The position numbers were made by a program, and so were the translations under genes. This document shows positions 51,854 to 61,858 of a DNA stretch of 64,000 nt, piece after piece; position 1 is the stretch's first letter; the number at the start of each line of letters is the position of its first letter. Source of the stretch: Burkholderia ambifaria AMMD (GTDB taxonomy: Bacteria > Pseudomonadota > Gammaproteobacteria > Burkholderiales > Burkholderiaceae); the NCBI RefSeq assembly GCF_000203915.1, contig NC_008391.1, forward strand, positions 1,240,001 to 1,304,000, given 5' to 3'. The notes under the pieces were generated by a model. It did no database searches. It was not told where the DNA came from and was given only the letters and a program-made list of their open reading frames with translations.

Positions 51854-54800
51854 TCAGAACTTCCACAGGATGTTGCCGAGCACCGCGTTGTCGCGCACGC
51901 CGCTGCCGTACTGGCCGCTGAACGTGAGGCCGAGCGTCAGGCGCTTCGTGATGTTCGCGTCGATGCCGGCCTCGAGTACCGCGCTGTCGCGAGCAATCGG
52001 CACGCCCGATACCTGGAACGACGTGCCGCCGTTCGCGAACGTGAACGCCGACGACGGCCGCACGTTGCCGAACGCATGCCGCCAGCCGACCGTGCCGCGC
52101 GCGGTGAACGTGCCGCTCGCGATCGAGCCGAGCTGCGACGCGGCGCGCAGGCCGAGCGTCGAGAACCCGATGTGGGTCGTCTGGCCGCCTGCCTGCAGCG
52201 CCGCCGCACCGCCGCTTTCGGTATAGCCGTCGGTATGCAGGTTCACGTAGGCCAGACCCGCGAACGGTTCGAGCGCGACCGGCCCGAGCGGCAGCGCGTA
52301 GCCGACTTCGCCGAACACCTGCGCCGAATGCGCGTTGTAGCCGGCCGAATTGTGGTCCGAGAAGCCCGCGAAGCCCGGATAGCGGTCGGTGTTGATCCGG
52401 TACCACGTGTACGACGCGCCGCCGCGCACGCCGAGCGCGCCGTACTGCGCACCGCCGTACAGCGACAGGTAGTAGCTGTTGACCGCCGCCGACGAACTCT
52501 GGTCGTTGTCGAGCGAGCTGTGCGTAACGCCCGCGGCCAGACCGGCCCGCCACTTGTCGTTGAGCGCCATGTCGGCACCGGCGATGAAACCGGTCATGCT
52601 GCGGTTGATCGTCGACGCGTTGCCGTCGCCCGCGAGCCGGCTGCGGCCGCCGAACGCCTGCCCCCAGACCACCGGCTGGTAAGGCGTGCCGCCGTAGCAG
52701 CCGTCGCGCGAGCCGATCCGGCGCTCGGGCGCGAGCGTCGGGTCGGTCACGCCGGCCGTGTTGTCGCCGCACAGCGCGGCCCCGCCCGACGACAGCGCCG
52801 CGAGCGGCCCCGATCCGGGCGCGAGACCCTGGCGCACGCGATCGGTCACGGCATCGCGCACATAGCGGCTGTCGAGCAGCAGCATGCTCTTCAGGCTCGC
52901 CTGCAGCTCGCCGTCGAGCACCGAGTAGGCCTGGCGCGCGGTGGCCGCATCGGTCGTCAACACCTTGTCGTACAGCGTGTTGCCCGCGCCGAGCGCACCG
53001 ATCGCGGTGGCGACCGAGCGCTGGTTCGGCGTCGTCGCGACGTCGGGCAGCGCCGTGCCGTTCGTGACGAGCCGCAGGTACACGTGGTTCGGATCGTAGC
53101 TGAGCGTCGGCATCAGGAACGCGTAGTTCGAATTCACCTGGCTGAACGCGCCCTGCACGCCCGACGATGCGCTGAGGATCGTGTACGTCGTGCTCGGCTG
53201 GAAGCTGGCCTGGTTCGCGAGCACCTGCACGGTGCCGCCGTTCAGCGTCGCCGTGCCGCCCGCGGCAATGCTGCCGCTTTGCTGCGGCGTGACCGCGACC
53301 TGCAGCGTCGAGCCCGGCTGGAACGTGACGTTGCCGGCGACGTTCAGCGCCGCGCCCGGTTGCGACACGGCCGCGATCCCGCCGCTCTGGACCACGACGC
53401 CGCCAACCGTGCCGGTGCCCGTCAGCGTCGCGCCGTTCTGCACGGTCACGGCCGACTGGGCGAGCGAACCGGCGACGTCGAGCGTGCCCGCGGCGACGGT
53501 CGTCGGGCCGCTCAGCGTATTGGTGCCCGTCAGCGTCAGGGCTCCGCTGCCGGCCTGGGTCAGCGAACCGGTGCCGGACAGCACGTTCGCGAGCGTCACG
53601 CTGCCGGACTGGTTGACGATCAGTGCGCCGTTGTCGACGACATTGCCGACCACGCTGCCCGACGTGCCGCCGTTGCCGAGCTGCAGCGTGCCGCCCGACG
53701 CGATCGTCGTGCCGCCCGTGTACGTGTTGCTGCCGGTCAGCGTCTGGACGCCGGTGCCGGCGACCGTCACGCCGCCCGTGCCGCCGATGACGCCGTCGAA
53801 CGTGCCGTTGGTGCTGCCGTTCAACGCCAGCGCGTTCGCGCCGAGGTTCACGGTGCTGCCGGCCGCCCCGGACAACGTGCCGATCGTCTGCGTGCCCGCT
53901 GCGCCGCTCACGTCGAACGTCGCGCCGGTGCCGGCGAGGTTCACCGCGCCCGTCGACGCGAGGCTGCCGCCCGTGCCGAGCGCGAGCGTGCTGCCGCCGT
54001 TGATCGTCGTGCCGCCGGTGTATGTGTTCGCGCCCGTGAGTGTCTGCGTGCCGGTGCCCGCGACGGTCACGGCGCCGGTGCCGCCGATCGTCCCGCCGAA
54101 CGTGCTGGCGCCGCTGCCGTTCAGCGTCAGCGCGTTCGCGCCGAGGTTCACGGTCGTGCCCGCCACGCCCGACAGCGCGCCGATCGTTTCGGCACCCGCC
54201 GCACCGCTCACGTCGAACGTCGCGCCCGACCCGGCGAGATTCACCGAGCCGCTCGATGCGAGACTGCCGCCCGAACCCAGCGCAAGCGTGCTGCCGCCGT
54301 TGATCGTCGTGCCGCCCGTGTACGTGTTCGCGCCTGTGAGCGTCTGCGTGCCGGTGCCCGCGAGCGTCAGGCCGCCGGTGCCGCCGATCGCGCCGCCGAA
54401 CGTGCCGTTGCCGCTGCCGTTCAACGTCAGCGCGTTCGCGCCGAGGTTCACGTTCGTGCCGCCCGTGCCGGTCAGCGTGCCGAGCGTCTGCGTGCCCGAC
54501 GCGCCGCTCAGGTCGAATGTCGCGCCCGTGCCGGCGAGGTTCACCGTGCTGCCCGATGCGAGGCTGCCGCCCGAACCGAGCGCAAGCGTGCTGCCGCCGT
54601 TGATCGTCGTGCCGCCGGTGTACGTGTTCGCGCCCGTGAGCGTCTGCGTGCCGGTGCCCGCGACCGTCACGGCACCGGTGCCGCCGATCGTCCCGCCGAA
54701 CGTACTGGCAACGCTGCCGTTCAGCGTCAACGCATTCGCCCCGAGGTTCACGTTCGTGCCGGCCGCGCCCGACAGCGCGCCGATCGTTTCGGCGCCCGCC

Positions 54801-57800
54801 GCACCGCTCACGTCGAACGTCGCGCCCGTGCCGGCCAGGTTCACCGTGCCGGTCGATGCGAGGCTGCCGCCCGAAACGAGCGCAAGCGTGCTGCCGCCGT
54901 TGATCGTCGTGCCGCCGGTATAGGTGTTCGCGCCCGTCAGCGTCTGCGTGCCGGCACCGGCCAGCGTCAGGCTGCCGGTGCCGCCGATCGCGCCGCCGAA
55001 CGTGTTGTTGCCGCTGCCGCTCAGCGTCAGCGCATTCGCGCCGAGGTTCACGGTCGAGCCGGTCGCGCCGATCAGCGCGCCGATCGTCTCCGCGCCCGAC
55101 GCACCGCCAAGGTCGAACGTCGCGCCCGCGCCGGCCAGATTCACCGTGCCCGTCGACGCGAGACTGCCGCCCGCGCCGAGCGCGAGCGTGCTGCCGCCGT
55201 TGATCGTCGTGCCGCCCGTGTAGGTGTTCGCGCCGGACAGCGTCTGCGTGCCGGTGCCCGCCAGCGTCAGGCCGCCGGTGCCGCCGATGACGCCGCCGAA
55301 GGTGCCGCTCGCCGTGCCGCCCAGCGTCAGCGCATTCGCGCCCAGGCTCACATTGGTGCCGGCCACGCCCGACAGCGCACCGAGCGTCTGCCCGCCCGAC
55401 GCGCCGCTGAGGTCGAGCGTCGCGCCTGCACCCGCGAGATTCATCGTGCCGGTCGCAGCGAAGCTGCCGCCCGCGCCGACCGCCAGCGTGCCGGCGTTGA
55501 TCGTGGTGCCGCCGGTATAGGTATTCGTCCCCGTCAGCGTGGTCGTCGCCGCGCCGTCCTTCACGAGCGCGCCTGCGCCGGAGATCGCGCCGCTCAGCCC
55601 GAGTGCGTTGGTGCCGCCGAGCGTCAGCGTCGCGCCCGTGCCGAGATCGATCGCGTTGGCGACCGCCAGGCTCGCGTTCGTATCGAGCGTCGCCGCGCCG
55701 CCGACATTCAATGCGCCGGAGCCCAGCGCCGCGTTGTTGCCGAGCACGAGGCCGCCGCTGTTCAGGTTCGTGCCGCCCGAATAGGTGCTCGCGCCGTTCA
55801 GCGTCTGCGTGCCGGTGCCGTCCAGCGTCAGGCTGCCCGTGCCGCCGATCGTGCCGCCGAACGTGCCGCTCGCGGTCCCGCCCAGCGTCAGCGCGTTGCC
55901 GCCCAGATCGATGTTCGTCCCCGCGACGCCGGACAGCGCGCCGAGCGACTGCCCACCCGACGCACCGCTCAAATCGAGCGTCGCGCCCGCACCCGCGAGA
56001 TTCATCGTGCCGGTCGATGCGAAGCTGCCGCCCGCGCCGACCGCCAGCGTGCCGGCATTGATCGTCGTGCCGCCCGTGTAGGTGTTCGTGCCCGTCAGCG
56101 TGGTCGTCGCCGCGCCGTCCTTCACGAGCGCGCCTGCACCGGAAATCCCACCGCCCAGCCCGAGCGCGTTGGTGCCGCCGAGCGTCAGCGTCGCGCCCGT
56201 GCCGATATCGATCGCGTTGGCGACCGACAGGCTCGCGTTCGTATCGAGCGTCGCCGCGCCGCCGACATTCAACGCGCCACTGCCGAGCGCCGCGTTGTTG
56301 CCGAGCACGAGGCTGCCGCTGTTCAGGTTCGTGCCGCCTGTATAGGTATTCGCGCCGTTCAGCGTCTGCGTGCCGGTGCCGTTCAGCGTCAGGCTGCCCG
56401 TGCCGCCGATCGTGCCGCCGAACGTGCCGCTCGCGCTCCCGCCCAGCGTCAGCGCGTTTGCGCCCAGGTTCACGCTCGTGCCGGCCGCGCCCGACAGCGC
56501 GCCGATCGACTGTGCGCCGCCCGCGGCGATGTCGAATGCCGCGCCCGCATTGGCCAGGTTCACCGTACCCGTGGACGACAGGCTGCCGCCCGCGCCGATC
56601 GCCAGTGTGCCGGCGTTGATCGTCGTGCCGCCCGTGTAGGTGTTCGTGCCCGTCAGCGTCGTGGTCGCCGCGCCGTCCTTCACGAGCGCGCCCGCGCCTG
56701 TGATCGCGCCGCTCAGCCCGAGTGCGTTGCTGCCGCCGAGCGTCAGCGTCGCGGTGGTGCCGATATCGATCGCGTTGGCGACCGACAGGCTCGTGGTCGT
56801 ATCGAGCGTCGCCGCGCCGCCGACGCTCAGCGCGCCGGAGCCCAGCGCCGCGTCGTTGCCGAGCACGAGGCCGCCGGCGTTCAGCGTCGTGCCGCCCGTG
56901 TAACTATTCGCGCCTGTCAGCGTCAGCGCCGCCGCACCGTTCTTCACCAGCCCGCCCGCGCCGGCGATCGTGCCGCTCAGCCCGAGATCGGTGCTGCCGC
57001 CGACCGTGAGCGTCGTGCCGGTGGCGAGGTTGACGCCGTTCGTCAGCGACACGTTGGTGGTCGCATCGAGCGTCGACGAGCCGTTGACGTTGATCGCGCC
57101 GAAGCCCAGCGCCGTATTGCTGCCGACGACGACGTTGCCGCCGTTCAGGTTCGTGTCGCCCGTGTAGACGTTCGCGCCGGTCAGCGCCTGCGTGCCGGTA
57201 CCCGACAGCGTCAAGCCGCCCGTGCCGCCGATCGTGCCGGCGTAGGTGGTATTCGCGCTGCCGTCGAGCGTCAGCGAATTGCCGCCGAGGTTCACGTTCG
57301 TGCCGGCCGCCCCGGCGAGCGAACCGATCGTCTGCGCGCCCGTCGCGCCGGCCAGGTCGAACGTCGCACCCGCGCCGGTGAGGTTGACCGTGCCCGTGGA
57401 CGCGAGGCTGCCGCCCGCGCCGAGCGCCAGCGTGCCGCTGTTGATCGTCGTGTCGCCGGTGTACGTGTTCGCACCGGTCAGCGTCGTCGTCGCCGTGCCG
57501 TTCTTCACGAGGCCGCCGGCGCCGCTGATCGTGCCGGCCAGGCCGAGATCGTTGCTGCCGCCCAGCGCCAGCGTCGCGCCCGTCGCGAGATTGACCGCGT
57601 TGCCGAGCGTCACGTTCGTGCTCGTGTCGAGCGACGCCGACGCGTTGACGTTCAACGCACCGGCGCCGAGCGCGTCGTTGTTGCCGACCACAAGGCCGCC
57701 GGCGTTCAGGTTCGTGCCGCCCGTGTAGCTGTTCGCGCCCGACAGCGTCAGGATGCCGCCGTCGTTCTTCGTCAGCGCGCCCGCGCCCGACACCGTGCCC

Positions 57801-58954
57801 GACAGCGAGAGGCCTGTGGCGCCCTGCACCGTCAGCCCGCCCGCGCCGAGAGTCACGTTGTTGCTGACGTCGAGCCCGGCGGCACCGGCCTGCAGCGCAC
57901 CGCCGGTGGCCGTGATCGTGCCCGTGCCGAGCGACGCGTTGTCGCCGATGATCGCGACGCCGCCCGCCAGCGTCGCGTCCTGCGCGGTCGACGCGCCGTT
58001 GATCGTCCAGTTGCCGCTCGTGACGTCGAGATGATTGAAGTTGATGTAGTTGTTGACCGCGATCGTGCCGTTGGCCGACCCGCCTTGCTGCAGCACCAGC
58101 GTGTTGTTGCCGCCGGCGCCGCCGTCGACGGTGCCGGTCGCCGCGACGCCGAGCGTGACCGGGCCGACCGTGATGTTGAACGCGCCGCCCGTGCCGCCCG
58201 CCGTGTTGACCGACGAGCCCGTCACGGCATTGAACGTGTTGGTGCTGTTCGCGCCCATCGACACGCTGCCGTTGATCGTGCCCGAGTTGGTAAAGGTATT
58301 GCCGAGCCCGGGCGTGCCGTTCGATCCGAGCGACACGCGACCGGTGATCGTCCCGCTGTTGGTCATGTTGACCGTGCCGCCACCGTATGCGGCGACCACG
58401 GGCGCATCCGCGCCGATGAGCGTCGCGCCGGCCAGCGCGCTCGTGCCCATCGTGCCGGTGTTGGTGATCGTCGACGTGCCGCCCGTGCCGTTCTGCACCG
58501 ACAGCGCCATGCCCGTCACGCCGCTGATCGCGACACCGGTCGAGCCGTTCATCGTGCCGTTGTTGGTCACGGTCGTCGTGCTCGCCGCCGCATTGCCGAC
58601 CACCGCGCCGCTCGACAGCACGCCCAGGCCCGAGCCGAGCACGGACGGATCGATCGTGCCGTTGTTGGTCAGCGTGTTGTTGCTGCCGGTCAGCGACATC
58701 GCGGTGCCGCCCACGCCCAGCAGCACGCCGACGCTCGCGCCGGGGTTCACCGTGACGTTCAGGTTGTTCGCGCTGTTCGAATAGCTCGGCGCCAGCGGAT
58801 TCGCGACACCCGAACAGGTCACCGTCGTGCCTGCCGTCGAGCAGGTCGCATAGGCGGAAACGATGCCCGCACCCGACAAGGCGAGGAAAACGCCAGTCGG
58901 CAACAGGAATCTCGGAAACGACTCGCCGCTCTTTTTCGAATGCGCAATATTCAT
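51854..58954 (-). CDS. Giant repeat autotransporter adhesin (type Va)
   Basis: 2366 residues from ATG 58954; GAGGGGAAGC precedes it. Signal peptide MNIAHSKKSGESFPRFLLP and a hydrophobic stretch end at VSAYA. The passenger is built of glycine- and threonine-rich PATR-type repeats (GANTYTGGTTINGG, GTGTQTLTGANTYTGG) forming a long beta-helix. The last 270 residues are the autotransporter beta-barrel (VWGQAFGGRSRLAGDGNA, ending NILWKF, terminal Phe). It should be exported and displayed at the cell surface, probably for adhesion or biofilm. The repeats are nearly identical at DNA level (next entry), so copy number may vary. Confidence 0.93.
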   Translation of the reverse strand: MNIAHSKKSGESFPRFLLPTGVFLALSGAGIVSAYATCSTAGTTVTCSGVANPLAPSYSNSANNLNVTVNPGASVGVLLGVGGTAMSLTGSNNTLTNNGTIDPSVLGSGLGVLSSGAVVGNAAASTTTVTNNGTMNGSTGVAISGVTGMALSVQNGTGGTSTITNTGTMGTSALAGATLIGADAPVVAAYGGGTVNMTNSGTITGRVSLGSNGTPGLGNTFTNSGTINGSVSMGANSTNTFNAVTGSSVNTAGGTGGAFNITVGPVTLGVAATGTVDGGAGGNNTLVLQQGGSANGTIAVNNYINFNHLDVTSGNWTINGASTAQDATLAGGVAIIGDNASLGTGTITATGGALQAGAAGLDVSNNVTLGAGGLTVQGATGLSLSGTVSGAGALTKNDGGILTLSGANSYTGGTNLNAGGLVVGNNDALGAGALNVNASASLDTSTNVTLGNAVNLATGATLALGGSNDLGLAGTISGAGGLVKNGTATTTLTGANTYTGDTTINSGTLALGAGGSLASTGTVNLTGAGATFDLAGATGAQTIGSLAGAAGTNVNLGGNSLTLDGSANTTYAGTIGGTGGLTLSGTGTQALTGANVYTGDTNLNGGNVVVGSNTALGFGAINVNGSSTLDATTNVSLTNGVNLATGTTLTVGGSTDLGLSGTIAGAGGLVKNGAAALTLTGANSYTGGTTLNAGGLVLGNDAALGSGALSVGGAATLDTTTSLSVANAIDIGTTATLTLGGSNALGLSGAITGAGALVKDGAATTTLTGTNTYTGGTTINAGTLAIGAGGSLSSTGTVNLANAGAAFDIAAGGAQSIGALSGAAGTSVNLGANALTLGGSASGTFGGTIGGTGSLTLNGTGTQTLNGANTYTGGTNLNSGSLVLGNNAALGSGALNVGGAATLDTNASLSVANAIDIGTGATLTLGGTNALGLGGGISGAGALVKDGAATTTLTGTNTYTGGTTINAGTLAVGAGGSFASTGTMNLAGAGATLDLSGASGGQSLGALSGVAGTNIDLGGNALTLGGTASGTFGGTIGGTGSLTLDGTGTQTLNGASTYSGGTNLNSGGLVLGNNAALGSGALNVGGAATLDTNASLAVANAIDLGTGATLTLGGTNALGLSGAISGAGALVKDGAATTTLTGTNTYTGGTTINAGTLAVGAGGSFAATGTMNLAGAGATLDLSGASGGQTLGALSGVAGTNVSLGANALTLGGTASGTFGGVIGGTGGLTLAGTGTQTLSGANTYTGGTTINGGSTLALGAGGSLASTGTVNLAGAGATFDLGGASGAETIGALIGATGSTVNLGANALTLSGSGNNTFGGAIGGTGSLTLAGAGTQTLTGANTYTGGTTINGGSTLALVSGGSLASTGTVNLAGTGATFDVSGAAGAETIGALSGAAGTNVNLGANALTLNGSVASTFGGTIGGTGAVTVAGTGTQTLTGANTYTGGTTINGGSTLALGSGGSLASGSTVNLAGTGATFDLSGASGTQTLGTLTGTGGTNVNLGANALTLNGSGNGTFGGAIGGTGGLTLAGTGTQTLTGANTYTGGTTINGGSTLALGSGGSLASSGSVNLAGSGATFDVSGAAGAETIGALSGVAGTTVNLGANALTLNGSGASTFGGTIGGTGAVTVAGTGTQTLTGANTYTGGTTINGGSTLALGTGGSLASTGAVNLAGTGATFDVSGAAGTQTIGTLSGAAGSTVNLGANALALNGSTNGTFDGVIGGTGGVTVAGTGVQTLTGSNTYTGGTTIASGGTLQLGNGGTSGSVVGNVVDNGALIVNQSGSVTLANVLSGTGSLTQAGSGALTLTGTNTLSGPTTVAAGTLDVAGSLAQSAVTVQNGATLTGTGTVGGVVVQSGGIAAVSQPGAALNVAGNVTFQPGSTLQVAVTPQQSGSIAAGGTATLNGGTVQVLANQASFQPSTTYTILSASSGVQGAFSQVNSNYAFLMPTLSYDPNHVYLRLVTNGTALPDVATTPNQRSVATAIGALGAGNTLYDKVLTTDAATARQAYSVLDGELQASLKSMLLLDSRYVRDAVTDRVRQGLAPGSGPLAALSSGGAALCGDNTAGVTDPTLAPERRIGSRDGCYGGTPYQPVVWGQAFGGRSRLAGDGNASTINRSMTGFIAGADMALNDKWRAGLAAGVTHSSLDNDQSSSAAVNSYYLSLYGGAQYGALGVRGGASYTWYRINTDRYPGFAGFSDHNSAGYNAHSAQVFGEVGYALPLGPVALEPFAGLAYVNLHTDGYTESGGAAALQAGGQTTHIGFSTLGLRAASQLGSIASGTFTARGTVGWRHAFGNVRPSSAFTFANGGTSFQVSGVPIARDSAVLEAGIDANITKRLTLGLTFSGQYGSGVRDNAVLGNILWKF
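53700..57500 (-). repeat. Tandem 300-bp and about 560-bp coding repeats in the autotransporter
   Basis: TGATCGTCGTGCCGCC recurs with exact 300-base steps at 54001, 54301, 54601, 54901 and 55201 (100 residues each). A longer composite unit of 558-561 bases follows, with matching points near 55501, 56062 and 56620. Both periods keep the reading frame, so gain or loss of units would not break the protein. Boundaries are approximate. Confidence 0.85.
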
Positions 58955-59702
58955 GCTTCCCCTCGGCATCAGCTTGACCGCTGAATCGGACCGGCCACGG
59001 CGGAAGATCCGGGACGAAAGCGTCCCCGCCGGCAGTCGCGGAACGACGTCGGTTTATTCGTGGATGAACTGCTGGTTAATCGATTCTCGTTTGCGAATGC
59101 AAAACTAGCCGAATGACATGACCCGTGCCCCCTGTTTTTATGCAGCGACTTTCTGGTTGATTTGATTACCGCCCCGCTTTTGTCAGACAAGGCTATATCA
59201 AACAAAAAGGGTTTTCCAGTCGATGTTTTACTATTTGATCAAGATCAATCGAATATGTACTTTTTACTGGCGCTGGCGAGCCGAGAATAGACCTACTGAA
59301 GCGTTCCGGTAATTCCGCGCAAGGCGTGGCAAGGCGTTCCGCGCCGCGCACTCAGTGGAAACACTGATACGCGTACCGGAAATTTGGAATGGAATTTGCG
59401 CACGGGATATATCCGCACTCACGCCGACAGGCCGGAAAAATCGCCGAGCACGTTGATCCGCCGAACCAAAAGCGAATTTTCAACATCCTGCAAATCGCTT
59501 TCGAATCCGGCGTCGCTTGAATTCCGCGACTCGTTCGCCATTAATCATCCGGCGACGGCGGTACCGATTCCATCAATGGGAAGGCGCACCGGATTCGGCG
59601 TGAATCGGCGGTGTGATTAGCGTGAAAATCGGAAACGAAAAAGGCGACCGTGCTGAAAATCGAAACGCGGCACACGCGCGGCAGACCTCGCGCGGTGCCG
59701 TG
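58955..59702. other. 748-base AT-rich gap upstream of the autotransporter gene
   Basis: No gene is supported. It contains the autotransporter promoter region and an FNR/Anr-type site at 59235-59248. The right end abuts the 3' end of the YdcF-like gene. Confidence 0.6.
59235..59248. promoter_or_regulatory. Perfect FNR/Anr-type site upstream of the autotransporter gene
   Basis: TTGATCAAGATCAA matches TTGAT-N4-ATCAA exactly. It lies 281 bases upstream of the autotransporter start, in an AT-rich gap with no other gene reading out of it. This suggests oxygen-dependent control of the surface protein. Confidence 0.6.
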
Positions 59703-60335
59703 TTACGAAAACAGGCTCATCAGATAAAGCATCGGCCGGAACGACACGGGGCGTGCGTCGGGATTGAGCCATAGACGCAGCACATAGATCGCATACGCCG
59801 GCACTTCCCGCCAGCTCGAATAGATATCGCGCAACTGGAAGTGATGCGGATACGCGGCGGAGATGTTCGCGCCGGCGATGCCGACCCGCTCGAACGCGAG
59901 GCGCGCCCGCGCGAGGTGGTAGTACTGACTGATGATCAGCACGCGCGAAAGCCGGTGCGCTTGCAGGTACGCCCGCGTGTGCTGCGCGGTTGCGAGCGTG
60001 TTGTCGCCCTGGTCGTCGACGGCGATCCGCTCGGCCGGCACGCCGCGCGCGACCAGATAGTCACGCATCGCGGTCGCCTCGTTCAGCCCGGGGCCGTCGA
60101 TCGCGCCGCTGACGAGGAACGCCGGGCATTGCCCTTCGCGATAGCAGCGCACGCCGACGTCGAGCCGCGCGGCCAGCACGGGTTTCGGCGCGCCGCGGTC
60201 ATCCAGCGCATTGCCGAAGATCACCGCGACATCGGCCGGCTCGCTCGGCATCCGCATCCCCGCGCCGACGAGCACGACCGCCGCGACGATCCACAGGCAC
60301 GCGAACGCTGCCAGCACACGGCCGATCCGGGCCAT
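59703..60335 (-). CDS. YdcF/SanA (DUF218) family membrane protein
   Basis: 210 residues from ATG 60335. One N-terminal membrane anchor (VLAAFACLWIVAAVVLVGAG) is followed by the DUF218 fold: PADVAVIFGNALDDRG, FLVSGAIDGPGLNEATAMRD, DQGDNTLATAQHTRAY and LIISQYYHLARARLAFERVG. The family is periplasmic-facing and linked to cell-envelope permeability; molecular function is unclear. Confidence 0.85.
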   Translation of the reverse strand: MARIGRVLAAFACLWIVAAVVLVGAGMRMPSEPADVAVIFGNALDDRGAPKPVLAARLDVGVRCYREGQCPAFLVSGAIDGPGLNEATAMRDYLVARGVPAERIAVDDQGDNTLATAQHTRAYLQAHRLSRVLIISQYYHLARARLAFERVGIAGANISAAYPHHFQLRDIYSSWREVPAYAIYVLRLWLNPDARPVSFRPMLYLMSLFS

Positions 60336-60567
60336 GCAGCCCCGCTTGAATCGCTGCTTCAATGGTGTCGAACTCCTGGAGAAGTACGCCGCCGGCTTGT
60401 CCGGCACGCGGCCCGGCATACTGCCACGCCGCGCTCGCGCATGTCCAGATCACGCGGCCGGCATGACGTGTCGAACGTGTCCGGAGAAACCGGACGAAGT
60501 GCGGCATGCTGGCGCTTCGGGGTTCGAAAGACTTTCAGGAAACGTCACCGAGCATGCCCGGCCGGCG

Positions 60568-61602
60568 TCAATCCACCGGGCACATCGCAAGCCGCCCCAT
60601 CGCCTCGCCCGCGCCACGCACCGCGCAGGTGGCAGGATCATCGGCGATCCGGGCGACCAGGCCGGTCTCGTCGCGCAGCAGGCGCTCGAGATCCGCGAGC
60701 AGCGCGCCGCCGCCCGTCAGCACCACGCCGCGATGCGCGATGTCGGTCACGAGTTCGGCCGGCGCGTTTTCCAGCACCGACTTCACCGCGCCGATCACCT
60801 GCTTGAGCGGCGCGGCCAGCGCGTCCGCCACGTCGTGGTTGGACAGCTCGATCGAGCGCGGCAGGCCGTCCTCGATGCCGCGCCCGATCGCGCGGGTCGA
60901 CGCGCGCGGCACGGCGCGGGTGGCCGAGCCGATCGTGTTCTTCACGCGCTCGGCCGTCTGCTCGCCGAGCAGCACGCCGTACACGTTGCGCACGTAGTTG
61001 ATGATCGCCGCGTCGAACTGGTTGCCGCCGACGCGGATCGACTCGCGGTAGACGATGCCGCCGAGCGCGATCACCGCGACTTCGGTCGTCCCCGCGCCGA
61101 TGTCGATGACCATCGAGCCGACCGGCTCGGTCACCGGCAACCCCGCGCCGAGCCCGGCCGCGAGCGCTTCCTCGATCAGTTCGACCTCCGACACACCGGC
61201 CGCGAACGCGGCCTCGCGGATCGCGCGGCGCTCGACCGCCGTCGCATCCGACGGCACGCACAGCGTGACCTCGACACGGCGGCTGAAGCGCGAACGCGTG
61301 CGCGACATGTCGATGAAGCGGCGGATCATCTGGACGGCGGCGTGCGCATCGGCGATCACGCCGTGCCGCATCGGCCGCACGGCCTCCAGATGCCCTGGCT
61401 CGCGGCCGAGCAGCGCCTTCGCGAGCTCGCCGACGGCCTCGAGGGTCGGCCGCGCGTCGGACGCCCCGCCCTTGCGGAAGCAGACGACCGACGGCTGGTT
61501 CAGCACCACGCCACGCTCATGCGTATAAATCCGCGTACTCGCCGTTCCAGGGTCGATCGCAACGGGTTGCGCAAACAACTTTCCGAACAGCGGTGTCGAC
61601 AT
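60568..61602 (-). CDS. mreB: MreB-family rod-shape protein (probably second copy)
   Basis: 344 residues with the actin-like ATPase motifs: AIDPGTASTRIYTHERGVVL (phosphate 1), GSMVIDIGAGTTEVAVIALG (phosphate 2) and HRGVVLTGGGALLADLERL (adenosine). LFGKLF at the N-terminus may form a membrane-binding amphipathic segment. It is more divergent than canonical MreB and stands alone: mreC, mreD, mrdA and rodA are absent. So it is probably an additional paralogue rather than the main cell-shape gene. Confidence 0.88.
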   Translation of the reverse strand: MSTPLFGKLFAQPVAIDPGTASTRIYTHERGVVLNQPSVVCFRKGGASDARPTLEAVGELAKALLGREPGHLEAVRPMRHGVIADAHAAVQMIRRFIDMSRTRSRFSRRVEVTLCVPSDATAVERRAIREAAFAAGVSEVELIEEALAAGLGAGLPVTEPVGSMVIDIGAGTTEVAVIALGGIVYRESIRVGGNQFDAAIINYVRNVYGVLLGEQTAERVKNTIGSATRAVPRASTRAIGRGIEDGLPRSIELSNHDVADALAAPLKQVIGAVKSVLENAPAELVTDIAHRGVVLTGGGALLADLERLLRDETGLVARIADDPATCAVRGAGEAMGRLAMCPVD

Positions 61603-61858
61603 ATCAAGCCTTTATTGAACATACCAGCCGCATCCGTGCGGCGCGCCTTTACCGCCCCATCCCGGACTTAGCGGCAAATCGTTCCGATACTTTAGACACT
61701 TCCGATGATTATTTCGCGACGAAATTGCCGAAAACGCGTTTCGGCAGGCCCGCGCCTACGCAACGGCGGCTCGCGTTGCGCTTGTGAAACACGGTAATCT
61801 CTCGGTCTTGCCTGCTCCCGGCAGGCGTCTCACGCCCGATCACGCCAGGTATTCCACC

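Noticed and set aside
49379..58984. 3201-codon open frame on the plus strand
   Set aside because: It is antisense to the glucosidase and autotransporter genes. High GC and repeats remove stop codons; it has Arg/Ala/Val-rich composition, no domain and no ribosome site.
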